From Coraliomargarita_B sp046540835 (GTDB lineage Bacteria > Verrucomicrobiota > Verrucomicrobiia > Opitutales > Coraliomargaritaceae), in the NCBI GenBank assembly GCA_046540835.1, contig JBKHEL010000077.1, positions 1 to 12,124 of the forward strand: a stretch of 12,124 nucleotides of DNA, written 5' to 3'. Within the stretch, counting starts at the first letter, position 1, and each line of letters opens with the position of its first letter. The notes under the pieces were generated by a model. The model had not been told where the DNA came from. It did no database searches and worked only from the letters and a program-made list of their open reading frames with translations. Positions 7,109 to 12,124 of the stretch are shown piece after piece. Both the position numbers and the translations under genes were made by a program.

Positions 7109-7621
7109 CTAATCCGTCTTTCGGACAATACTGGAGAATGGGTCGAAGGCGATTCTTTCCGGGCTGCCGCGCCCACTGTCGATTTCCGCGACGAAAGGGC
7201 TCGAACTGCGATCCGGAGCGAAGCGCACCTCTGTGGCCTCCAGGCGCGTGTCGTTCGGGTCGGGCAGGGCACCCAGCCCTTCAGCAGGCGGGATCAGGTA
7301 AAAACGGATTTCGCCCCGGCCGACCTCGGTGAAATCGCTGTTGAGTGCAAAACTTTGAGCTCCCGGGTTAATCATGAGGTGGCCGGTTTCAGAATCGTAG
7401 CTCAATTCGGTGATCACCCGGTCCGCAGCAGCTTGAAAGCGCGCCTCGCGGACCGCTGTGCGGAGCACATCTGCCGGATTGGTCGACTCGCCCCGCTCGG
7501 AAAATGCGACAAAATTCACCAGCACCACGCTCGCCGCAAGAGCCATGAGGGCTAATACGAGCAGGATCTCGATCAGGGTGAAGCCGCGCGGGCTCCGGCG
7601 ACTACCAGTTTCCAATGTCAT
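7109..7621 (-). CDS. gspH: Type II secretion system minor pseudopilin GspH
   Basis: This is a 170-residue pseudopilin. The leader (1-13) ends in Gly13, before FTLIEILLVLALMALAASVVLV, with Glu at +5. The globular domain ends with the GspH-type pattern of a strand, a Ser-rich turn and a strand (VRFAPDRSSSPFVAEID, 132-148), then IAFDPFSSIVR (157-167). This resembles the usual 'PDGSS-x-G ... VD-x-x-TG' close of GspH/FimT proteins. ATG at 7621 overlaps the end of gspG by 20 nt, and an in-frame ATG at 7639 would add six residues without changing the leader. An open frame continues further upstream as a gspG shadow and should not be included. GspH is a minor pseudopilin just below the tip complex. 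Confidence 0.9.
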   Translation of the reverse strand: MTLETGSRRSPRGFTLIEILLVLALMALAASVVLVNFVAFSERGESTNPADVLRTAVREARFQAAADRVITELSYDSETGHLMINPGAQSFALNSDFTEVGRGEIRFYLIPPAEGLGALPDPNDTRLEATEVRFAPDRSSSPFVAEIDSGRGSPERIAFDPFSSIVRKTD

Positions 7622-8048
7622 CGGCGCTTTCGACGCCATCCGGCCCGAGCGACCAAACATCGTAGCCGCGTGCGCCGTTGATATTCTTCGAACCGGGGAA
7701 GCGGTATTGGTATTCGTTTTGCCAGGGGTCGAGGGGGATTTCTTCGAGATAAGGCCCGTTCCAGCGAGCCTTCTTGTCGGCCGGTGCTTTGACCAGCGCC
7801 TGCAGTCCTTCCTCTGTCGTCGGGTAGTTGCCCACGTCCAGCTTGTAGGGGGTGAGGCCGACCTTCGCCGTCTGGCTGACGAAGATCTCGGCGACCCGCT
7901 CCTGCTGGCCTCCGAAGATATTGTCAAGATTGCCGATTGTCACGGTGACGAGGATCGCGATCAGGGCAATCACGATCAAAATCTCGATCAGCGTAAAGCC
8001 GGACCCGGATCGGCGGGGGCGGGGGAGATTCGACGAAAGTCGATGCAT
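7602..8048 (-). CDS. gspG: Type II secretion system major pseudopilin GspG
   Basis: This is a 148-residue precursor of the main pseudopilus subunit, whose polymerisation pushes substrates through the secretin. A leader of 17 residues ends SGSG before FTLIEILIVIALIAILVTV, with Glu at +5. Highly typical GspG features follow: NYPTTEEGLQALV (74-86), WNGPYLEEIPLDPW (96-109), YQYRFPG (113-119) and a C-terminal SLGPDGVESADDIGNW (133-148). The last segment is the calcium-binding loop, about four residues shorter than in the enterobacterial proteins but with its acidic residues kept. It is the first gene of the operon, as expected for the most abundant pseudopilin. ATG at 8048 has no clear Shine-Dalgarno sequence. 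Confidence 0.97.
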   Translation of the reverse strand: MHRLSSNLPRPRRSGSGFTLIEILIVIALIAILVTVTIGNLDNIFGGQQERVAEIFVSQTAKVGLTPYKLDVGNYPTTEEGLQALVKAPADKKARWNGPYLEEIPLDPWQNEYQYRFPGSKNINGARGYDVWSLGPDGVESADDIGNW

Positions 8049-8134
8049 AAGTAAAAATCAGCTTGGGGTTAAAGTTGGAAATCCGCGTAGGCGTTAGAGA
8101 CAGGAGATTCGAAGAAAAGTGCCAGATTGGCCCG

Positions 8135-8163
8135 ATTGAACAAACATAAAATGCAAATGACAA
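8135..8163 (-). promoter_or_regulatory. Candidate promoter of the gsp operon
   Basis: On the minus strand, TTGTCA (8163-8158) is followed after 17 bases by TTCAAT (8140-8135). This is a reasonable sigma-70-like match at the -35 site and a weak one at the -10 site. It would give a leader of about 80 nt before gspG. This intergenic stretch (8049-8260) is the only gap large enough to hold the operon promoter. The match alone is weak evidence. Confidence 0.3.
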
Positions 8164-8243
8164 GGACGGCTTGAATGGAAATACGGCATAAATGAAGAAT
8201 GGGCTCAGTCGCTCGATCAGTGGGAGGTGCTGCTCGACAATCG

Positions 8244-8259
8244 CCCCGGCTTTCCGGGG
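8244..8259 (-). terminator. Hairpin just after the SLC13 transporter stop
   Basis: CCCCGG (8244-8249) and CCGGGG (8254-8259) form a perfect 6-bp stem around a 4-nt loop, starting two bases after the transporter stop. No U-tract follows on the minus strand, so it may act as a weak terminator, a pause site or an RNA-stabilising end rather than a standard intrinsic terminator. Confidence 0.4.
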
Positions 8260-8260
8260 G

Positions 8261-10078
8261 CTAAAAGCTCCAGAACCGGGGCACGACGAGGACGGTGACG
8301 GTGAAGCAGATGAGATTGAGTGGGAGGCCGACCTTTGTGAAGTCGGTGAAACGGTAGCCGCCCACGCCATAGACGTAGGTATTGGTCTGATAGCCGATAG
8401 GGGTGGCGAAGCTCGCGGATGCGGCGATGCAGCTGCCGACGACAAAGGGGCGCGGGTCGACGCCCATGGTCGCAGCGATGCCGAGCGCAATGGGCACCAT
8501 CAGGGCGACCGCAGCATTATTGGAGAGAAATTCAGTAAAGGCCGAGGTGATGATGTAAATCAGCGCCAGCATGAAAAGGCTCTGCAAGTGTGCGGGGGCG
8601 ATGCTGCGCACCAGGTCCGTGATGTTCTCGGCGATCAATTGGCTGGCCCCTGTGCTGTCCATCGCCTGGCCCAGTGCGAGCATTCCAAAAATGATGACCA
8701 GAATCGACCACTCCACAGAGGCATAGGCTTCTTTGGGTTTGATGCAGCCGGTGAGCAGCACGATCACCAGGCCCAAGGAAACAGCCGCAACGATGGGAAC
8801 AAGGTTGAGCGAGGCGAGGGTGACGATGCCGACGGTTGCAGCGATGGCGATCGGCATCTTGGCCCGGATACTGCGAGCAGGCACCCGGGGCCGGTCGAGC
8901 GCGATAATCTCGTCGCTGTTGGCGAGGGATTCAATGGCGGTGGAAGAGCCCATCATCAGGAGCGTGTCGCCCTCCTGCAGGCGGAGGCTGCTCAGGCGCT
9001 CCCGCTGATTTGTGCCTTTGCGGTGAACGGCGACGACGACCATCCGGAAGCGCTGGCGGAAGTTGATCTCGCCGAGCGTTTTCCCGGCAATTGAGGCGCG
9101 CGGGGCGACGATGCCCTCGACCAGCGCCCCTTCGTCGGTGACGATGGTCTCCAGGCTCTCCGTGATTTCGTGGGGGAGCGTCACGCCCTTCATGGAGTTG
9201 GCTTCGGCGACACCTGAAGGGCGGCAGGAAAGCACGAGCCGGTCACCATATTGGAGACGCTGCTTCACCGGGTTTCCCGGGACCGCGACACCGTGCCGGA
9301 CGATCTCAAGCAGGCGGATGCCGCGCCCGCGGAGGAGTCCGCTTTCTTCGGCGATTTTCCCGTGCAGGTCGGAGCCCGAGCGGACAAAGGCCTCGGTAAT
9401 AAACTCCTTGCGCTCTTCCTCGCTGAGGATTGAGGTCAAGGTCTCGCGGTGGGGGAGGAGCTTGTTGCCGAAAAGCACCAGATAAATCGAGCCGGCTGCG
9501 AGAATCGGCAGGCCGACGGCGGCCAGCTCAAACATCCCGATCGGGTCTTCGCCCGCATCGCGCAGGATCCCGCTGGCCAAAAGGTTGGTGCTCGTGCCGA
9601 GCAGGGTGCAGGTGCCCCCGAAAATGGAAGCATAGGAGAGGGGGATCAGCAGTTTGGAGGAGGCAACCCCCATTTCGCGCGAGAGAGAAAGCATCACCGG
9701 CATGAGCACGATCACCACAGGTGTGTTGTTGACGAATGCTGACACGGCCGCGACGCCCAGAACCATGACGAAGATAAAGCCCCGGTAGGGCAGGCGCACG
9801 AGCTTTCTCAGGTAGGATGTGATCAGATCAATCGCGCCTGTTCGCTCCAGGGCGCTACTGATAATAAACATCGCGGCAATGGTCAGCGGAGCCGAATTGC
9901 TGAAAACCATCAGGGTTTGATCCAGGCTGGGCAGATCGGAGCTCTGCGCCAGCATACTGACGAAAATAAGCAGTCCGAAGACCGTCAGCGAGGTCATGTC
10001 GGCCGAAATCTTCTCTAGCACGAAGCTGACGATGGCGAAAGCCAGCAAGCCGAAGACAAATAGAATTTCCCAGGTCAT
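8261..10078 (-). CDS. SLC13/DASS family anion permease with two TrkA-C domains
   Basis: This is a 605-residue polytopic membrane protein. It shows the SLC13 (divalent anion:sodium symporter) layout. The N-terminal membrane half (about 1-205) has AFVNNTP (115-120) and a GTSTNLLASG segment (161-170). A soluble insert (about 210-395) contains two consecutive TrkA-C (RCK_C) domains; the first has LLEIVRHG and YGDRLVLS, the second has ALVEGIVAPRASIAGKTL and LQEGDTLLMMG. The C-terminal membrane half (about 405-602) has the matching FLSNNAAVAL (517-526) and FATPIGYQTN (557-566). The paired 'SNN/TNN' and 'TN' hairpins form the substrate and cation site in the family. The insert suggests ligand or nucleotide control. 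Sulfate is a common substrate of relatives with this layout, but the substrate cannot be read here. It is transcribed in the same direction as the gsp operon, 212 nt before gspG, and is probably not part of it. Confidence 0.94.
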   Translation of the reverse strand: MTWEILFVFGLLAFAIVSFVLEKISADMTSLTVFGLLIFVSMLAQSSDLPSLDQTLMVFSNSAPLTIAAMFIISSALERTGAIDLITSYLRKLVRLPYRGFIFVMVLGVAAVSAFVNNTPVVIVLMPVMLSLSREMGVASSKLLIPLSYASIFGGTCTLLGTSTNLLASGILRDAGEDPIGMFELAAVGLPILAAGSIYLVLFGNKLLPHRETLTSILSEEERKEFITEAFVRSGSDLHGKIAEESGLLRGRGIRLLEIVRHGVAVPGNPVKQRLQYGDRLVLSCRPSGVAEANSMKGVTLPHEITESLETIVTDEGALVEGIVAPRASIAGKTLGEINFRQRFRMVVVAVHRKGTNQRERLSSLRLQEGDTLLMMGSSTAIESLANSDEIIALDRPRVPARSIRAKMPIAIAATVGIVTLASLNLVPIVAAVSLGLVIVLLTGCIKPKEAYASVEWSILVIIFGMLALGQAMDSTGASQLIAENITDLVRSIAPAHLQSLFMLALIYIITSAFTEFLSNNAAVALMVPIALGIAATMGVDPRPFVVGSCIAASASFATPIGYQTNTYVYGVGGYRFTDFTKVGLPLNLICFTVTVLVVPRFWSF

Positions 10079-10160
10079 GGAAATGAGGGAGCGAAATGGG
10101 AAAAGGCTTTAGAGTCGGGCTTGTTCATTGGATCGGGACAAGCGGAGTGAGACGGGCGAG

Positions 10161-10181
10161 ATTTAAAATTTAAGATTTGAG
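10161..10181. repeat. Triple 7-bp direct repeat (ATTTRAR) in a divergent intergenic region
   Basis: Three consecutive heptamers, ATTTAAA (10161-10167), ATTTAAG (10168-10174) and ATTTGAG (10175-10181), run head to tail in the AT-rich centre of the gap between the transporter and the GreA-like gene. The third overlaps the candidate -35 element of the plus-strand promoter. It could be a regulator site, an AT-rich promoter element, or a simple slippage product. Confidence 0.5.
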
Positions 10182-10206
10182 AAAATTCCGAAAAGGGCGC
10201 TAAACT
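10177..10206 (+). promoter_or_regulatory. Candidate sigma-70-like promoter of the GreA-like gene
   Basis: TTGAGA (10177-10182) and TAAACT (10201-10206) are separated by 18 bases, matching the -35 and -10 consensus at five and four positions. Transcription would begin about ten bases before the ATG at 10223, giving a near-leaderless message. That agrees with the absence of a Shine-Dalgarno sequence before this gene. Confidence 0.35.
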
Positions 10207-10222
10207 TTGGCGAATCGGCTGA

Positions 10223-10693
10223 ATGGACAAGACTGAATTTTTCAATCGTTTACTCGAAACGCTCCGGGAGGAGTGCCGCCAGGCTGTCGAGGCGTCGAAG
10301 GATGCTGCTGCATACGCGACAAACGAAGAGTCGCGTGCCGAATCCCAGTGGGACACGCAAGGTCTGGAGGCCTCTTATTTGGCCGCCGGCCAGGCCGGGC
10401 AGGCGCGTCAGTGCGCCGAGACGATCGAAACGCTGCAGTCGGAGCGTGGCGCGCTGGTGGAGCCGCAGCAGACGATCTCGCCCGGTGCCCTGTTTTCCTG
10501 TGAGATGGGCGGTGCCATCGAATGGTTTTTCTTTGCAGGGGTTGCCGGGGGACAGGTGGTGCAGACCGAATGCGGTGAGGTCACGGTGATCACCGCGCGC
10601 TCGCCGCTGGTCAACCGGCTGAAGCAGCTTCGGGCCGGTGACCGTTTTCGGCTGCCCAACGGAGAGAGCGGGCAGGTGCGCTCGGTTGAATAA
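10223..10693 (+). CDS. GreA/GreB C-terminal-domain-like protein
   Basis: This is a 156-residue soluble protein. The N-terminal half (about 1-80) is helical and rich in Glu, Ala, Gln and Arg, with the segment NEESRAESQWDTQGLEASYLAAGQAGQARQ (34-63) recalling the short Gre-related proteins found in many proteobacteria and their relatives. The C-terminal half (about 85-155) is strand-rich and contains TVITARSPLVNRLKQLRAGD (121-140), like the 'SP-x-x-x-x-L-x-x-x-x-GD' close of the GreA FKBP-like domain that binds RNA polymerase. The first half is shorter than, and differs from, the canonical Gre coiled coil. I therefore call it Gre-like rather than a transcript-cleavage factor. The gene is alone on the plus strand, divergent from the transporter and convergent with the next gene. 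Confidence 0.85.
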   Translation: MDKTEFFNRLLETLREECRQAVEASKDAAAYATNEESRAESQWDTQGLEASYLAAGQAGQARQCAETIETLQSERGALVEPQQTISPGALFSCEMGGAIEWFFFAGVAGGQVVQTECGEVTVITARSPLVNRLKQLRAGDRFRLPNGESGQVRSVE

Positions 10694-10702
10694 ATTCGCT
10701 TT

Positions 10703-11557
10703 TCAGCTGTTTGGGCCTTCCTCAGCTGGATACTCGAAGATGAAATCGAGGATTCCAGGATTGGTCGCGACTTTTTCGATTTTTGTGCGGTTGACCAGGT
10801 CTCCGTTTAGAAATGTCTCTGAGCGGAAGGGCTGCTGTATGCCGTCTTCGATAGCCCGATAGTCTTCGTATCGGGTCATGCGCTGCCCGTCTTCGCCCGA
10901 TTTCTGAATTTGAACGATGGGTTGCAGTGTGTCGGGGTCGAAGTGCACCGAACCGGCCGCAGTCCGCTCCGCCGAGGAAAAATCCATCCGCAGGGTCTCG
11001 GTGCTCTCCCAGCTATCTGCGGCGAGTCGCTCGATGGCCGAGGGCTCATCCAGTAGAATATGCATGGTCGTATCGAAGAAATAGCCCAGATTCCGCGTCG
11101 CGTGAGCTTCGTCGTCAGGCATCAGGGTGTTCACGGGCTCCATCCCCGGTTGCTCCACGCGTTGCCAGACCACGTCGCCATTGACGACCAGGCTGACCTC
11201 ATACTCTGGCATCGACATGATGAAAATCCCCTTATTCGGGCGTTTTTTAACCGTCCGAAATGGCACGGTCGAGCCATCGCTTTCGATTGTTCCGGTGACT
11301 TGGAGACTCTGCAACCGATTGATTGCCTCGCGACCGCCATTTGCCTCCAAATATGCAGCGCGGAAGGTCGCAAGATCCGTGAGCTCCTCCAGCCCGGGGG
11401 TGTCGGTTTGCGCCGCTGCCGTCTCATAGTTATCCCGTTCGCGTTGGACGGGGTCCGGTTTGAGGAAGGTCCACGCCAGACCAATTAGAATAGCCACACA
11501 GAGTAGGCCCAGGATAGCGAGCCCGCCGATACGGAGGAAATTGTTTTTCGGTTTCAT
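10703..11557 (-). CDS. Membrane-anchored periplasmic protein, possibly LolA-like fold
   Basis: This is a 284-residue protein with a short basic N-terminus and one membrane helix (about 10-32, IGGLAILGLLCVAILIGLAW), which probably remains as an anchor because no clear signal-peptidase site follows. After a charged linker, residues about 62-278 form a beta-rich domain that begins FRAAYLEANGGREAINRLQSL and then TGTIESDG. This opening is frequent in outer-membrane-lipoprotein-sorting (LolA/LolB-like) and related incomplete-barrel proteins. The end, KIEKVATNPGILDFIFEYP, also fits such domains. No lipobox Cys is placed as in a lipoprotein; Cys20 lies inside the helix. Function is unknown and the fold assignment is a guess from pattern. 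ATG at 11557 precedes the helix. The stop lies 9 nt from that of the opposing GreA-like gene. Confidence 0.85.
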   Translation of the reverse strand: MKPKNNFLRIGGLAILGLLCVAILIGLAWTFLKPDPVQRERDNYETAAAQTDTPGLEELTDLATFRAAYLEANGGREAINRLQSLQVTGTIESDGSTVPFRTVKKRPNKGIFIMSMPEYEVSLVVNGDVVWQRVEQPGMEPVNTLMPDDEAHATRNLGYFFDTTMHILLDEPSAIERLAADSWESTETLRMDFSSAERTAAGSVHFDPDTLQPIVQIQKSGEDGQRMTRYEDYRAIEDGIQQPFRSETFLNGDLVNRTKIEKVATNPGILDFIFEYPAEEGPNS

Positions 11558-11601
11558 TTTGCTGAAGGAACGTCCTGGAAGCGCCTGTTGGCTTGTCGTG
11601 C

Positions 11602-11729
11602 CTGGGGCAGGATGCCCCGGCTCCCATTATTCGGTCGGCTTTTGCCGCTTCGGGAGAGGATGGACCCGCTTCCGGTTCGCGTAAACCCCGCACTATGCGG
11701 TTTGGGCCCGTCGCGACAAGCTCAAACCG
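11602..11729. repeat. Cluster of three inverted repeats, REP-like, in an intergenic region
   Basis: The gap 11558-11763 has no convincing gene. It holds three dyads. GGGGCA (11604-11609) pairs with TGCCCC (11613-11618) around a 3-nt loop. CCGCA (11688-11692) pairs with TGCGG (11696-11700) and may extend through AAACC and GTTT with a two-base bulge. CGGTTTGGGC (11698-11707) pairs with GCTCAAACCG (11720-11729) with one wobble, around a loop containing the palindrome GTCGCGAC (11710-11717). The second and third overlap, so they would be alternative structures. The 11-mer CTGGGGCAGGA (11602-11612) is identical to 54-64. This looks like a REP/BIME-type element. It could also end the transcript of the small gene at 11764-11979. 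Confidence 0.5.
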
Positions 11730-11763
11730 GCGGGCAGTCTTTCTATCGGAGACCTCTAAGCTG

Positions 11764-11979
11764 TCAGTCCTTGTTCTCAGCGAATCGGGCAAAGCGACCT
11801 GAAAGAATGAAAAAAGTCGGAGCCCATAATCCGACGAAGATCCCAAAACGTTCCGCGTGTGCATTTGACCCGGGCTCTGCTCCTCCGTAAAAGAACCAGA
11901 CAGCAATGGATCCGATGATTGAAGTAAAACCAAGGATAAAGCAGGCTCGGCTGAGAAGAATGTGATTTCTGTTTTGCAT
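11764..11979 (-). CDS. Small two-helix membrane protein of unknown function
   Basis: This is a 71-residue protein with two hydrophobic segments (about 8-31 and 46-60) joined by a polar loop, YGGAEPGSNAHAERFG, and ending in the short charged tail ARFAENKD. The 'AERFGIFVGLWAPTFFIL' segment resembles small uncharacterised membrane proteins found in several phyla, which is the main reason to accept such a short frame. I chose ATG at 11979; an in-frame TTG at 11985 would add two residues. No Shine-Dalgarno sequence is visible. The stop lies 206 nt before the anchored protein downstream, so co-transcription is uncertain. No function can be assigned. Confidence 0.75.
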   Translation of the reverse strand: MQNRNHILLSRACFILGFTSIIGSIAVWFFYGGAEPGSNAHAERFGIFVGLWAPTFFILSGRFARFAENKD

Positions 11980-11997
11980 ACGCAAAAAGTCTTATTT

Positions 11998-12124
11998 TTA
12001 TAAAAAATTGACAAATATATTTATCTTGTGCTTGTCAAGCAAAATGGGATAGCTTAGCCAGTGTCCGGCCCCCAGGGTCATTTCATCTGAAAGAACGATT
12101 TTCTTGCGTAGTGCCTGAACGGCA
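11998..12124 (-). CDS. Possible 3' end of a gene entering from the right edge
   Basis: On the minus strand a frame is open from the window edge to TAA at 12000-11998. It gives 41 residues ending in DKHKINIFVNFL, with no stop before that. If real, it ends 18 nt before the small membrane gene and could be co-transcribed with it. About 40 open codons occur by chance fairly often, the family is not recognised, and the last ten codons are AT-rich unlike the rest of the window. The same stretch contains an inverted repeat, TTGACAA (12008-12014) and TTGTCAA (12032-12038), so it may instead be a regulatory region. Confidence 0.28.
   Translation of the reverse strand, partial: AVQALRKKIVLSDEMTLGAGHWLSYPILLDKHKINIFVNFL

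Noticed and set aside
7622..7927. Upstream extension of the gspH frame inside gspG
   Set aside because: It would place about 100 Arg/Ser-rich residues before a prepilin leader, which must be near the N-terminus for processing. It is the shadow of gspG.
8192..9094. A 300-residue plus-strand frame opposite the transporter
   Set aside because: Extreme His/Asp/Gly/Arg bias typical of a shadow frame, and the opposite strand encodes a full SLC13 protein.
10075..10356. A 93-residue minus-strand frame opposite the start of the GreA-like gene
   Set aside because: Although it ends with a 4-nt overlap to the transporter start, its residues are Ser/Arg-biased without any pattern, and the plus-strand frame is better supported.
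11430..12014. A 194-residue minus-strand frame spanning the intergenic region and the small membrane gene
   Set aside because: It overlaps the start of the anchored protein and the whole small gene in another frame, crosses the hairpin cluster, and shows no coherent hydrophobic or domain pattern.

Overview
The window looks like chromosomal DNA from a Gram-negative bacterium of fairly high GC content. Gene order, protein style and TTG starts suggest Verrucomicrobiota, probably class Opitutia (Puniceicoccales-like). That placement is inferred from family resemblance only. No rRNA, tRNA, CRISPR array or insertion sequence was seen.

Region 1 (137-8048, minus strand) is one tightly packed operon for a type II secretion system (T2SS, general secretory pathway). 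In transcription order it encodes GspG (major pseudopilin), GspH, GspI, GspJ (minor pseudopilins), GspK (atypical minor pseudopilin), GspL and GspM (inner-membrane platform), GspD (outer-membrane secretin), and a small anchored protein that resembles the homology region of GspC. Junctions overlap by up to 20 nt or are separated by at most 26 nt, so co-transcription from a promoter upstream of gspG is likely. The ATPase GspE, the platform protein GspF and the prepilin peptidase are absent. They must lie outside the window, or be shared with a type IV pilus system.

Region 2 (8049-10222) holds a divalent-anion transporter of the SLC13/DASS type with two internal TrkA-C domains. It is on the minus strand, has a hairpin just after its stop codon, and is followed by the probable gsp promoter region. 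A divergent intergenic region with a triple 7-bp repeat separates it from the next gene.

Region 3 (10223-11557) holds a plus-strand GreA/GreB C-terminal-domain-like protein. It converges, with a 9-nt gap, on a minus-strand membrane-anchored protein that may have a LolA-like fold.

Region 4 (11558-12124) holds an intergenic stretch rich in inverted repeats, a small two-helix membrane protein, and possibly the 3' end of another minus-strand gene that enters from the right edge.

Both ends of the window (about 8-68 and 11602-11729) carry GC-rich hairpin clusters sharing an identical 11-mer, which look like REP-type intergenic repeats. The most interesting points are the cryptic GspC-like last gene, the matching acidic-then-arginine-rich C-terminal tails on it and on GspD, and these repeats.
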